NCBI RefSeq assembly: GCF_000169335.1
Contig: NZ_AAXW01000007.1
Location: forward strand, 87,384-151,383
Origin: Crocosphaera chwakensis CCY0110
GTDB taxonomy: Bacteria; Cyanobacteriota; Cyanobacteriia; Cyanobacteriales; Microcystaceae
Reading direction: 5' to 3'
DNA length: 64,000 nucleotides
Part shown: positions 37,579-46,674 of the stretch, piece after piece
Position numbering within the stretch: the stretch's first letter is position 1
Layout of the letters: every line of letters begins with the position of its first letter
The notes under the pieces: generated by a model
The model's input: the letters and a program-made list of their open reading frames with translations, nothing else
Told to the model about the DNA's origin: nothing
The model's database searches: none
Program-made: the position numbers and the translations under genes

Positions 37579-38103
37579 ATGGCTAAAATTGGCATTTTTT
37601 ACGGAAGTACATCGGGAATCACCGAAGAAATTGCCATGACCCTACGGCAAAAATTAGGAGAAGATCAATGCGATATTTATAGTATGGAAGAGGATTTTGA
37701 CGAGTACGATCAACTCCTCGATTATGATTATTTATTATTAGGCTGTTCCACTTGGGGAGCCGGAGATGTGCAGAATGATTGGCGTGATCCCCTCTTTGAA
37801 ATGGAATTGGATAAACCTGATTTTACTGGCAAAACCATCGCTTTATTTGGTGCAGGAGATCAAGTAGATCACGGAACTGAATTTGTCAGCGCATTAGGTA
37901 AAATGTATAATCACTTCCAAAAATTGGGAGCTACCTTAGTGGGGGAATTTCCCAATGATGGCTATACTTTTCAATATTCTTCAGCCCTATTAAACGATAA
38001 ATTTGTGGGACTTCCCATTGATGAAGTCAACCAAAGCGATCAAACCGAAGGCAGAATTAACCAGTGGGTTGAATCTATCCGTCCTATTTTTTTGAATAAC
38101 TAA
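37579..38103 (+). CDS. isiB: Flavodoxin
   Basis: A 174-residue long-chain flavodoxin, an FMN electron carrier that replaces ferredoxin between photosystem I and its acceptors when iron is short. The phosphate loop reads FYGSTSGITEEIA (residues about 6-18). Flavin-flanking loops are LLLGCSTWGAGDVQNDW and LFGAGDQVDHGTEFVSALG, and the long-chain insertion occurs near YTFQYSSALLND. The ATG 37579 has AAGGAG at ideal spacing; a TTG two codons earlier is unlikely. It is not followed or preceded by isiA, unlike many isiAB operons, so its regulation may differ. Assignment to isiB rather than another flavodoxin gene (fldA) is by length and similarity only. Confidence 0.9.
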   Translation: MAKIGIFYGSTSGITEEIAMTLRQKLGEDQCDIYSMEEDFDEYDQLLDYDYLLLGCSTWGAGDVQNDWRDPLFEMELDKPDFTGKTIALFGAGDQVDHGTEFVSALGKMYNHFQKLGATLVGEFPNDGYTFQYSSALLNDKFVGLPIDEVNQSDQTEGRINQWVESIRPIFLNN

Positions 38104-38215
38104 CGGATACTTTGATTGAAAATCGAGTAAGATGGGGACTGAAGAGAGGTTCTTGTAAAGAATTGATTTTCTTGTCCCTTTTTTAGTGATTTTTTGATTT
38201 ATTTAATCATAACCT

Positions 38216-38875
38216 GTGTTATTTAAAGTTCGTTGTCGTCCTGCTTTTGCTGCCTTATTTGTTACTCTTAACCCAGGAGAAAAAATAACCGTCAAAACGG
38301 GTTCTCTCGTCAGTATGGATGGAGAAATAACCGTCAAAACTGGATTTTGTGGAGCTTGGCAATCCGCTTTACTGAGGAAATGTTTTGGGGGAACTGATAT
38401 TTTTGTTGATTCTTTAATTAATGAAACGGCTGAACCTATCACAGTGGTCTTAAGTCAGACAACCACGGGAGACATTGAACGCATTGATTTATCCCAAGGC
38501 TCGATTTGTTTACGACCAGGCGTGTTTTTAGCCTATACTAAAGGAGTTAAAATTGAAAATCGCTGGGCTGGATTTGGGAGTTGGTGGGTTGGAGACGGAT
38601 TATTTCAAACTCAATTGAAAGGCAAAGGACGGGTATTTATTGCAGCTTATGGCGGAATTATTAAAAAAACAGTTTATCAAGACTTGGTGATGACTCAGGA
38701 ACATTTATTGGCTTATCATCCTAAAACACCATTAAAATATCGCAAAGAAGAAGCAGCAGTTAAGATTACTGTGTCAGGAATGAAAACTAAAAATAAACGT
38801 ACTAAAGGAACCTTAATTTATTGTCAATCTCGTACTTTTCAGGGATTAATTAATTATCTTCGTTCTCTTGTTTAG
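38216..38875 (+). CDS. AIM24 / TIGR00266 family protein
   Basis: A 219-residue protein of the conserved AIM24 beta-sandwich family. Characteristic pieces are CRPAFAALFVTLNPGEKITV at the start, SMDGEITVKTG, the GTDIFVDSLINETAE region and RVFIAAYGGIIKK near the middle. The function of bacterial members is unknown; the mitochondrial relative Aim24 supports inner-membrane organisation. It begins at a GTG (38216) just after an in-frame stop at 38210-38212, with no clear Shine-Dalgarno. It stands alone between flavodoxin and HPPD on the same strand. Confidence 0.82.
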   Translation: MLFKVRCRPAFAALFVTLNPGEKITVKTGSLVSMDGEITVKTGFCGAWQSALLRKCFGGTDIFVDSLINETAEPITVVLSQTTTGDIERIDLSQGSICLRPGVFLAYTKGVKIENRWAGFGSWWVGDGLFQTQLKGKGRVFIAAYGGIIKKTVYQDLVMTQEHLLAYHPKTPLKYRKEEAAVKITVSGMKTKNKRTKGTLIYCQSRTFQGLINYLRSLV

Positions 38876-39117
38876 GCTGTTAAAATATTTTATTGAAGAT
38901 TTATATGTCTAAAGGCCGATAACCTTTTTACCAGTTAATAAGAACATAAGATAGATACTTGTTTAAAACAATTAATTGTATGAGCCTAGATAAGAGTTAA
39001 CGTTTATAATTGACCTTTTTGATCGCTGAGTTGATAAACTCAGATAAAATCTATTATCATTATCATCAGAATTAACTTATAAAATAGATATAGCTATCAA
39101 CTTTCTAGATAACTAAA

Positions 39118-40257
39118 ATGTTGACTACAGGAGACAATAAAAAACTTATGCAAATCTGTATCGACCATGTTCATTGGTATGTAAAAGATGCAAGTTACTG
39201 GCAACAGTGGTTTATTAATGTCATGGGGTTTTACGCTGTTGCGGGAGGAAAGAATGAACATACTCATACTGAAATTGTCAAAACTGGAAGCAAGAAAAAT
39301 CCTATTATTTTTGTCATTTCTTCTCCTTTATCTGCTCAAAGTCCTGTAGCTAAATTTCTAAAAGTTCATCCTCCTGGTGTTGCCGATATTGCTTTTAGAG
39401 TTAGGGATTTACAGATTTTTGTTAAAAATATAAAGAATATTAGCACTGTAATAAAAGAGCCGATCAAAGAAAAAAAACATACTCGTGGTTATCTAAAATG
39501 GAGTCGAATCATTAGTAAAACAGGATTAATTCATAGTTTATTTGAACGCCGAGGAGAAACCTCCATCTTACCTGAAGATTGGATTAAGGAAAAATCTGAT
39601 AATCAAGAAAATAATAATCACTTTTTAGCCTTAGATCATCTAGTTTTGAATGTTCCTCAAGGGGAATTGAACTCAGTAATAAATTGGTATAACAAAATAT
39701 TAGGATTTCAAAAAAAACAGTTCTTTAAAATAGAAACACCAAAATCAGGATTATATTCTCAAGTTATGTTTCATCCTATTGGTAATATACAATTACCGAT
39801 TAATGAACCTATTTCTAAAAGTTCTCAAATTCAAGAATTCTTAGATATTAATAATGGCTCAGGCATTCAACATATTGCTTTGAGAACAAATAAAATTGCT
39901 GAAGTTACTGAAAAATTACGTAAAAATGGCTTAAATTTTTTAAAAGTTCCTACCACTTATTATGAAAAATTAATAGAAAATAATTACAATCTAAAATTCT
40001 CTGATAAAGAATGGCAAAAAATTGTCAAACAAAATATTTTATTAGATAAAGAAACAACTAAAAAAGATCAACAAAGTAATCAAAATAATCCTCTACTATT
40101 GCAAATATTTACTGAGCCAATTTTTGAGCAACCCACCTTCTTTTTTGAAATTATTGAAAGACGAGAGCAAGCGCAAGGGTTTGGAGAAGGTAATTTTAAA
40201 GCATTATTTGAAGCCATTGAAAGAGAGCAAATAAAACGAGGAAAATTGGTGAATTAA
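39118..40257 (+). CDS. hppD: 4-hydroxyphenylpyruvate dioxygenase
   Basis: A 379-residue non-haem Fe(II) dioxygenase that makes homogentisate, the head-group precursor of tocopherol (and, in plants, plastoquinone). Two VOC halves are visible: CIDHVHWYVKDASYWQQWF at the N terminus, and LDHLVLNVPQGEL starting the second half. The metal triad is present: His in LDHLVL, His in GIQHIALRT and Glu in FFFEIIERR. The closing helix GFGEGNFKALFEAIEREQ is the HPPD signature. Translation could also begin at the internal Met of MQICIDHVHW. The gene is followed after 100 bases by a dehydrogenase gene on the same strand. Confidence 0.9.
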   Translation: MLTTGDNKKLMQICIDHVHWYVKDASYWQQWFINVMGFYAVAGGKNEHTHTEIVKTGSKKNPIIFVISSPLSAQSPVAKFLKVHPPGVADIAFRVRDLQIFVKNIKNISTVIKEPIKEKKHTRGYLKWSRIISKTGLIHSLFERRGETSILPEDWIKEKSDNQENNNHFLALDHLVLNVPQGELNSVINWYNKILGFQKKQFFKIETPKSGLYSQVMFHPIGNIQLPINEPISKSSQIQEFLDINNGSGIQHIALRTNKIAEVTEKLRKNGLNFLKVPTTYYEKLIENNYNLKFSDKEWQKIVKQNILLDKETTKKDQQSNQNNPLLLQIFTEPIFEQPTFFFEIIERREQAQGFGEGNFKALFEAIEREQIKRGKLVN

Positions 40258-40357
40258 TTGTTAATAACTCTTGAAAAAACCTAAAATTATCACAGTTGGA
40301 AGAATTTGTTATACTAAAATAAAAGAATAATATTGATGCTCTCTTTTTAGCCCTAAA

Positions 40358-41482
40358 ATGCCAGCAAAAACGACAAAAAATACCTCGGTTATTACCTCGA
40401 TTAATTCCTTATCAATCTCTCCAACTCAAGTGGTTCAAGGAGAGGGTAGTTTATCAGAATCAGGACAAGTGATCGCTCGTTTGGGTAAGCGTCCCCTCGT
40501 GGTAGGGGGAAATCGTACTCTTGGACTGATTTCATCCTATTTAAACCCTATTTTTAAACAATTTGAGCTAACAGGAGTGTTTGAGAGTTATACTCCCGAC
40601 TGTTCGGAAACCTCCTTAGAAAATCTCAACCAAGCAAGCAAAGATCATCAAGCTGACTTAATTATCGGGGTTGGTGGAGGAAAAGCCCTAGATACAGCCA
40701 AATTACTCGCCTATCAGCAAGAATTACCGATCGTTACCATTCCCACCTCTGGAGCAACCTGTGCAGCCTGGACAGCCCTTTCTAATATCTATTCTAACCA
40801 AGGTGCGTTTCAATATGATGTGCCATTATCCCGTTGTCCTGATTTATTAATCTTAGATTATAAGCTTATTAAGACAGCCCCGAAACGTACTTTAGTAGCA
40901 GGTATTGGGGATGCGATCGCAAAATGGTACGAAGCGTCTGTCAGTAGTGGTAAATCTACCGCAACCCTCACCATTGCTGCAGTTCAACAAGCTAGAGTCT
41001 TACGGGACATTCTCTTACAAAAATCTGTGAAAGCTTTGGATAACATAGGCGGAGAAGACTGGCGAGAAGTAGTCAACGCCACTGTCTTATTAGCTGGTGT
41101 TATTGGCGGTTTAGGAGGGGCAAATTGTCGTACTGTGGCTGCCCATGCTGTTCATAATGGCTTAACTCACATTGCAGCTGCCCATGATGCCTTACACGGG
41201 GAAAAAGTAGCTTATGGTATCTTAGTGCAATTACGGCTAGAAGAGATGATACAAGGTAACCAGTTAGCAGCTAGTTCTCGGCAACAACTCTTAAAATTTT
41301 ATGAAGAAATTGGCTTACCTAAAAGTTTAGAAGATTTAGGTTTATCTAAAGTTAGTTTAGAAGAATTACGTCACGCTGCAGTGGTCACTTGCCATCCCAA
41401 ATCCGATATTCATCGTTTACCCTTTAAAGTATCACCCGAACCATTATTATCAGCAATGATATCTACTCTTGTAGAGAAATAA
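40358..41482 (+). CDS. Iron-containing alcohol dehydrogenase family (glycerol-dehydrogenase-like)
   Basis: A 374-residue NAD-dependent, metal-binding dehydrogenase. The N-terminal Rossmann-like half holds the cofactor motif IIGVGGGKALDTAKLLA and the phrase IPTSGATCAAWTALS. The C-terminal helical half provides metal ligands: Asp in GIGDAIAKWYEAS and the histidines in HNGLTHIAAAHDALHGEKVA. The pattern is closest to glycerol dehydrogenase/GldA-type members. The true substrate is not decidable; 3-dehydroquinate-synthase-like sugars are another possibility for this superfamily. It may be co-transcribed with the HPPD gene 100 bases upstream. Confidence 0.87.
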   Translation: MPAKTTKNTSVITSINSLSISPTQVVQGEGSLSESGQVIARLGKRPLVVGGNRTLGLISSYLNPIFKQFELTGVFESYTPDCSETSLENLNQASKDHQADLIIGVGGGKALDTAKLLAYQQELPIVTIPTSGATCAAWTALSNIYSNQGAFQYDVPLSRCPDLLILDYKLIKTAPKRTLVAGIGDAIAKWYEASVSSGKSTATLTIAAVQQARVLRDILLQKSVKALDNIGGEDWREVVNATVLLAGVIGGLGGANCRTVAAHAVHNGLTHIAAAHDALHGEKVAYGILVQLRLEEMIQGNQLAASSRQQLLKFYEEIGLPKSLEDLGLSKVSLEELRHAAVVTCHPKSDIHRLPFKVSPEPLLSAMISTLVEK

Positions 41483-41678
41483 ATCACTTAATTAAATTAT
41501 TGGATAAAAAGCCATGAAATAGGAAGAAGTTTTTCACAAGTCAAAAGATCAATCTGTATTAGTTCCTGATTTTCCCAAAGAAATTAAGCGATAAACTCAT
41601 ACAAAATACCTGCGATCGCTCTTTCCTCAACGGAATAAGAATCAATCACAGGTAAAAGATTGCCTTTTCAGGTTGTTT

Positions 41679-42161
41679 TTAGAATAAGCCTAAAGTTAGA
41701 GACTCATCAATGGGGAAAGTCGCACCCGCGCCTAACCAGATGGTAACAACAGTTCCGAAGAGGAACACAGCAGTCGCAATGGGACGACGGAAGGGGTTTT
41801 GAAACTTGTTGACACTTTCAATGAAAGGAACCAACAGTAAACCCAAAGGAATAGCACCTTGACAAGCAATTCCTAGTAATTTGTTGGGAAGAACCCGTAA
41901 AATTTGGAAAACAGGATATAAATACCATTCAGGTAAAATTTCAAGGGGAGTTGCAAACGGATCAGCCGGTTCCCCAATTAAAGCGGGATCGAGTACCGCT
42001 AAACCGACTAATAAGCCAATGGTTCCCAGGATAACCACAGGGAACACATAAAGTAAATCGTTAGGCCAAGCGGGTTCACCGTAATAGTTGTGACCCATAC
42101 CTTGGGCTAACTTAGCACGCAACTTAGGATCGCTTAGGTCTGGCTTTTTTTCAATGGCCAT
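41679..42161 (-). CDS. petD: Cytochrome b6-f complex subunit IV
   Basis: A 160-residue thylakoid membrane subunit with three helices (VILGTIGLLVGLAVL; the ILRVLPNKLLGIACQGAIPLG region; AVFLFGTVVTIWLG). It is the C-terminal equivalent of cytochrome b and provides part of the plastoquinol (Qo) site: the PEWY sequence is visible in LEILPEWYLYPVF. It follows petB on the same strand with a 134-base gap that holds a large hairpin. Length and sequence are standard. Confidence 0.98.
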   Translation of the reverse strand: MAIEKKPDLSDPKLRAKLAQGMGHNYYGEPAWPNDLLYVFPVVILGTIGLLVGLAVLDPALIGEPADPFATPLEILPEWYLYPVFQILRVLPNKLLGIACQGAIPLGLLLVPFIESVNKFQNPFRRPIATAVFLFGTVVTIWLGAGATFPIDESLTLGLF

Positions 42162-42219
42162 TTTATAGATTTCTCCTTATCGAAATAGAGGATCAGCAGG
42201 ATTTTTATCCGAATACGGA

Positions 42220-42272
42220 TGATCAGTGATTAATTATGCAATATTTCCTCATAATTAACTGTTCACTGATCA
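42220..42272 (-). other. Intercistronic hairpin between petB and petD
   Basis: TGATCAGTGA plus TTAATTATG (42220-42238) pair with CATAATTAA (42250-42258) and TCACTGATCA (42263-42272). This gives a 19-bp stem broken by a 4-base bulge. The right arm overlaps a period-7 tract (AACTGTT CACTGAT CACCGTT, 42257-42277). It could stabilise petB mRNA or attenuate petD. Confidence 0.6.
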
Positions 42273-42295
42273 CCGTTTGTTACTTCAGATACGCT

Positions 42296-42964
42296 TTACA
42301 AAGGACCAGAAATCCCTTGCTTACGAATCATTAAGAAGTGGGCTAACATGAATACGGCAATTAACCAGGGGAACACAAAGGTATGGAGACTGTAGAAACG
42401 GGTCAAAGTTGCTTGTCCAACGCTTTGGCCACCTCTGAGAAGTTCGACCATTTGATCTCCAACCACTGGAATCGCAGCAGGAACACCGGATACAATTTTA
42501 ACCGCCCAGTAACCAACTTGGTCCCAAGGTAGAGAGTATCCTGTTACGCCGAAAGAAACGGTAATAACCGCTAAGATAACCCCTGTCATCCAGGTTAACT
42601 CACGAGGCTTTTTGAAGCCACCAGTTAAATAAACACGGAAGACATGGAGGATCATCATTAATACCATCATACTGGCTGACCAACGATGGATAGAACGGAT
42701 CAACCAACCGAAGTTAACTTCGTTCATGATGTACTGAACAGAAGTGAAAGCTTCAGTTACTGTAGGTTTGTAGTAGAAGGTCATGGCAAATCCAGTAGCA
42801 AACTGAACCAGAAAGCATACTAGGGTAATACCACCAAGACAGTAGAAGATATTAACGTGAGGGGGAACGTATTTACTGGTGATATCGTCAGAAATGGCTT
42901 GAACTTCTAGACGATCATTAAACCACTTATAAACTGGGGAATCTGTGACTTGTTTAGAGAACAT
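42296..42964 (-). CDS. petB: Cytochrome b6
   Basis: A 222-residue four-helix haem protein of the b6-f complex, transferring electrons from plastoquinol to plastocyanin and around photosystem I. It has the conserved NIFYCLGG with Cys42 (covalent haem c-type site), histidine pairs for the two b haems in IRSIHRWSASMMVLMMILHV and RFYSLHTFVFPWLIAVFMLAH, and the PWDQVGYWAVK Q-site loop. Length is exactly the cyanobacterial form. It is first in a petB-petD unit, with its promoter expected in 42965-43228. Confidence 0.98.
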   Translation of the reverse strand: MFSKQVTDSPVYKWFNDRLEVQAISDDITSKYVPPHVNIFYCLGGITLVCFLVQFATGFAMTFYYKPTVTEAFTSVQYIMNEVNFGWLIRSIHRWSASMMVLMMILHVFRVYLTGGFKKPRELTWMTGVILAVITVSFGVTGYSLPWDQVGYWAVKIVSGVPAAIPVVGDQMVELLRGGQSVGQATLTRFYSLHTFVFPWLIAVFMLAHFLMIRKQGISGPL

Positions 42965-43228
42965 TGAAGCTATAATCCGCTATCGAATGAACGATGGATA
43001 ATTGAATGGTATGGATAGTTTACTATGCCGTTGCTTATTTCAAGCATCTCAACTGAGGTTGAGATTACAGTAAGCAGAGTACCTCATTAGAAAATTTAAC
43101 ACAATCATTGCCTGAGTTCCAAGGGGATTTTGTACCCATCGCTGATCTTTTCTCAATAGACTCTCAGAGACAGATAGGGATAATGCTACAAAAATTGTGT
43201 TGAAAACCAACAAACTGAATTTTTTTAA

Positions 43229-44131
43229 TTAATTATTCCTTAATACAAATTCTTCTAAAATGGGATTCACTAATTCTGGAGCTTCATCTTGAGGACAATG
43301 GCCGATGCCTTCAAGAGGAATAAATTGATTGACTGTAGGATAATTAGCCCATTCTTGCCCTATTTCAATTTTCTCCCAAGGGTCTTTAGTCCCCCATAAA
43401 AGGATGGTGGGACAGGTTAAACGGGGTAATAGGTCTTCAGGTAAAGGGCCTTGAGAATAAGCTGTAAACGCCAAAAATACATCCACTGCGCCCTTATCTT
43501 GAGCCGGCTTAAGTAATAGTTCAATTAATTCTTCTGTCACCGCTTCTGGTCGATGATAGGCTTGTAAAAGAATATTTTTTACGGTTCGAGGTTTAGCAAT
43601 TTGGGCAAAAAAGAAAGAACCAATCGCTTTATTGGTTAAAATGCGTTGCATGGCATTGGCACCGACACGACGATACCAGGGTAAATTCCCTTGTTTGCGT
43701 TCGTGAAGTAACCTTAAAGAACAATTGAGAGCAGCCACTCCTAGAACCCATTCAGGGTAATCTACCGCCGTTTGCATCACCACAATACAACCGATAGAGT
43801 TACCCACCAAAACCGCCGGACTTCCTACTACTTCTCGACAAAAATCTGCTAACTGTTGGCCCCACGTTTCAAATGTATAGTCAATTTCTTGTTTTGGTAT
43901 AGGTTTGGCTGAACCACCGAATCCAATTAAGTCTAGAGCATAACACCGACAAGTTTTGCCTAATACGGGAAGATTTTTCCGCCAATGTCTCCAAGATGCG
44001 CCAAACCCATGAACTAAGACCACAGCAGGTCCTGTGTCCCCACAATGACTATAAGTGATAGGATAGCCTTGCCAATGCCAAGTTTTTTCATCCTCTGGGA
44101 TGATAGGATTTTGGGTAGATGACTGTACCAT
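43229..44131 (-). CDS. Alpha/beta hydrolase
   Basis: A 300-residue cytoplasmic alpha/beta-fold hydrolase. It has the oxyanion motif LVHGFGASWRHWRK, the nucleophile elbow GNSIGC (Ser), the acid in LLWGTKDPWEK and the catalytic His in GIGHCPQDEAPE. The W-H-W-Q-G start and overall pattern are like the conserved cyanobacterial/plant hydrolases related to pheophytinase. A role in chlorophyll or lipid turnover is possible but not shown. It lies 264 bases upstream of petB on the same strand, and 57 bases downstream of a small conserved gene. Confidence 0.85.
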   Translation of the reverse strand: MVQSSTQNPIIPEDEKTWHWQGYPITYSHCGDTGPAVVLVHGFGASWRHWRKNLPVLGKTCRCYALDLIGFGGSAKPIPKQEIDYTFETWGQQLADFCREVVGSPAVLVGNSIGCIVVMQTAVDYPEWVLGVAALNCSLRLLHERKQGNLPWYRRVGANAMQRILTNKAIGSFFFAQIAKPRTVKNILLQAYHRPEAVTEELIELLLKPAQDKGAVDVFLAFTAYSQGPLPEDLLPRLTCPTILLWGTKDPWEKIEIGQEWANYPTVNQFIPLEGIGHCPQDEAPELVNPILEEFVLRNN

Positions 44132-44188
44132 TAAGTTTGTATGTTAAAAAATGCTTTTATTTACTAAACTTAACATACAAGACTGACC

Positions 44189-44407
44189 TTAATGGCTGAC
44201 GCTACACTCTGCGATCTCCCGAATTAGCAAAATCCTTGAACTAAGATAAGCGTTAATCGCACCACAGTCTTCTGAAGATAGCTTTTGTTTAGCACTAAGT
44301 TTCTTTAATATCTGATTGATCAAATCTGAGTCATTTAACCCTACTAAGGTCTTTCCAGGACTTTCATCAATAATTGACCAAAGTTGTCGCATGATCTTTG
44401 TATTCAC
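44189..44407 (-). CDS. Small conserved cyanobacterial protein
   Basis: A 72-residue, probably helical protein (MRQLWSIIDESPGKTLVGLN; AINAYLSSRILLIREIAE). The MRQLW...S.R..LIR.IA pattern recurs in cyanobacterial proteins of unknown function that I remember. There is no signal peptide or membrane helix. Translation may start at the internal Met of MRQLW (44395). It precedes the hydrolase gene by 57 bases on the same strand, so co-transcription is likely. Confidence 0.65.
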   Translation of the reverse strand: MNTKIMRQLWSIIDESPGKTLVGLNDSDLINQILKKLSAKQKLSSEDCGAINAYLSSRILLIREIAECSVSH

Positions 44408-44816
44408 TATTGTTTCCTCATCTAGTCGTTACATTTATCAAGGGAAGAATTTTTATCCTTGTTTCCATCAGACTTGTTGAAAATCCTAAGCAATTTATCC
44501 CTGGTTTGCCATCCCCCAAATGACAAATTTATCATATCTATAAAAAACTTTTGTTTTCCTTACATCAATCTCAGTAATCTCAAAACCTTTCTGAGAAATA
44601 GGCTAAGAAGCTAGATACAAAAGTTTAAAGAACGCAAAAAGTTAAGCTTTAGTTAAGAGATATAAATTTAATATTTTTCTAAGATTTTAGAATACAAGAT
44701 ATTGGGAATAATGACAAGCCATCTTATTTTGATTTTGTTATAATTTGAAGCAACAAGAAACTAACCGAAACGTTACAAAATATTAACAAAATTTTACAGA
44801 TAATGAGGCATAAACT
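44408..44816. other. Divergent intergenic region
   Basis: About 409 AT-rich bases between two small divergently transcribed genes. A weak inverted repeat ATCTCAG...CTGAGAAAT occurs near 44567-44600. No tRNA, RNA gene or known operator was recognised; it should carry both promoters. Confidence 0.3.
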
Positions 44817-45074
44817 ATGGATATGCACGAATACCATTTAGGATTTTTGAACGAAGCTGTACAGCTATCTGTTGAAAAACAAATTGACGTAGAAACTGCA
44901 TTAGAAATGTTGCTACAACAGAATCAATCACCAGAATCAAACTTAACAGAAAACTATATCTCGACAAAAAAAGATAGAGATATAGATAATGATTTCAGTG
45001 GTTCTCAATTAGAAAAGCATTTAGCAAAGTTGAATGCTGTTTTTTCTGTTATTCTTCTCTCTAATTGGTTTTAG
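44817..45074 (+). CDS. Small hypothetical protein
   Basis: An 85-residue protein that I do not recognise (MDMHEYHLGFLNEAVQLSVE, then a polar middle and AVFSVILLSNWF at the end). The first 35 residues suggest two amphipathic helices with an acidic face. The C terminus is hydrophobic but too short for a sure membrane helix. It has no close downstream partner on the same strand. Coding potential rests on an ATG start and codon composition only. Confidence 0.5.
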   Translation: MDMHEYHLGFLNEAVQLSVEKQIDVETALEMLLQQNQSPESNLTENYISTKKDRDIDNDFSGSQLEKHLAKLNAVFSVILLSNWF

Positions 45075-45242
45075 ACTCAATAGCTAATTTTTTTCGGCTC
45101 CCTAGCTGATGAGTAAATAGTTACTTCTCTTGTTAAGGAAAAGAAGCAAAAAACTGTGCAAAAAGAATATTTTTATTGTCTTTCTTCTTAAAAAAAGAGG
45201 TTGTTAAACTGATTTAATAATTATTGGTTTTTGACTATTGGA

Positions 45243-46625
45243 CTAGCGTCTTTTTTGCAAGAACCTAGTTAACTGATTGACTAATTTTTCTAGCCAGTGA
45301 ATAGCTGAATCCAGCCATTCTAAAATCCTAACTAAAGGATGTTTAACATAGCCACTACTTTTTGCTTCTGTGTCTACCCAATTTGATGATTGTTTTTCTA
45401 TTTCATAGTTAGACTGAAGAAAATCAGAATTATTTGATTGTTGAAAGTTATCTCTTTTTTGTAAATTAGCGGAAGATTCAATCAAAAATTTGCGATTGCT
45501 TTTTTTTCTTTTTTTGAAAGACTTTTTTGCTTGATAACGGGAAGAATCACCTTGAGATAAAAAAGCAGAAGAAGACGGAACAGAAGCAGGAACATTGACA
45601 GAAGACAGTTCCTTATATGAATCATTCCAAGATAATAAAGGATTATCTATATTGTCAAATGATGATTGCAAATTATTCTGCTTTGAAATTGAAGTTAACT
45701 GTTGGTGAGGAATTACCCGATTTAAAAAGTAGTCAATAGCAGCATAAATAAGAAATTCTATACGGAAGGGATCTTCATTATCAATATTTAAAGACTCATT
45801 ACTTTTTTGTTTAATATATTCTCTCCATTGGTGTAATTTTTGATGGACAGAATAAGATGATTGTGAAAATTTTATACTATTTTCTTGTTGAGAAACTTGT
45901 ACTTTTTTTGATAAATTAGTAATGGTATTTTGTTGAATAACAGGAACTAAAGAAGATTCTCCAAAGAAATCTAGAGTCATCGCTAATGTTCCTGTTTGCA
46001 TCCAACCCATCACTTGCCAAAACCAACGAATCGGTGGTAAGACATGATATTCTTCTGGGGAAAATGTGTGAATTAATCCTAGATTGTCCTTTTGATTTTG
46101 TTTAAAATCATACCAATAATTGGCCGTTTCTAAGCGAATATATTTCTTTAAATGATTTTGTTGTGTCTCAGAGAGAATATCAACAATTGTATTGTTTTCA
46201 GCCACTAAAACAAGGTCATGACTCTTAATCTCACTAGCCACTCCTTGAATCATAATAGGAGAGGTTTGTGTTTTATTTTTCGTCTTTTTTTTGTTTCCCT
46301 GTTTGCTTTTACTTTGAGTTAAACACTGTTCTGTTTCTTGGAAAACTCGGCTTAAAGGTCGATCAACTTTAAGAGTAGAAGAAACCGTATTATTTTTATT
46401 TGTTGGTAATACTTTTTGAGTAAAACCACGTTTTAACTGTTGGCGGGTTACTCGTCCTGCTTGTACCATTGAATAAACAGGGTAAATTAGGATTTGTAAA
46501 CTCCATTCTACCCCCACTCTAAGATATTGCACGCTACGAATTAAGCGATCGCGCCATCGTAAAGATTGACGGTTGACAAAGTTAAATAGTTTGCTTTTGT
46601 ACGGTTGATGATTAGATGAGTCCAT
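45243..46625 (-). CDS. Conserved cyanobacterial hypothetical protein, low complexity
   Basis: A 460-residue protein. The N-terminal part (SLRWRDRLIRSVQYLRVGVE, YPVYSMVQAGRVTRQQLKRG) looks like a basic amphipathic membrane-associating segment. A central region contains YWYDFKQNQKDN and PPIRWFWQVMGWMQTGTLAM. The rest is rich in Ser, Asn, Lys and Gln, and ends with an amphipathic helix (ILEWLDSAIHWLEKLVNQL). There is no signal peptide and no recognised domain. It lies 41 bases after an ABC ATPase gene on the same strand, so the two may be one unit. Function unknown. Confidence 0.7.
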   Translation of the reverse strand: MDSSNHQPYKSKLFNFVNRQSLRWRDRLIRSVQYLRVGVEWSLQILIYPVYSMVQAGRVTRQQLKRGFTQKVLPTNKNNTVSSTLKVDRPLSRVFQETEQCLTQSKSKQGNKKKTKNKTQTSPIMIQGVASEIKSHDLVLVAENNTIVDILSETQQNHLKKYIRLETANYWYDFKQNQKDNLGLIHTFSPEEYHVLPPIRWFWQVMGWMQTGTLAMTLDFFGESSLVPVIQQNTITNLSKKVQVSQQENSIKFSQSSYSVHQKLHQWREYIKQKSNESLNIDNEDPFRIEFLIYAAIDYFLNRVIPHQQLTSISKQNNLQSSFDNIDNPLLSWNDSYKELSSVNVPASVPSSSAFLSQGDSSRYQAKKSFKKRKKSNRKFLIESSANLQKRDNFQQSNNSDFLQSNYEIEKQSSNWVDTEAKSSGYVKHPLVRILEWLDSAIHWLEKLVNQLTRFLQKRR

Positions 46626-46629
46626 TATT

Positions 46630-46674
46630 CAGTTATCAGTTAAATTTATTGGCCACTGTTTACCGATCACTGTT
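46630..46674. repeat. Heptamer repeats at the 3' end of the ABC ATPase gene
   Basis: CAGTTAT CAGTTAA (46630-46643), then CACTGTT TACCGAT CACTGTT (46654-46674), both with period 7. The ATPase stop codon and last Gln codon (CAG TGA on the minus strand, 46672-46667) lie within the second block. Confidence 0.6.

Noticed and set aside
41483..41678. Possible coding fragment (QSVLVPDFPKEIKR) downstream of the dehydrogenase gene
   Set aside because: It is only about 14 residues before a stop, with no recognisable family, so it is not reported as a gene.
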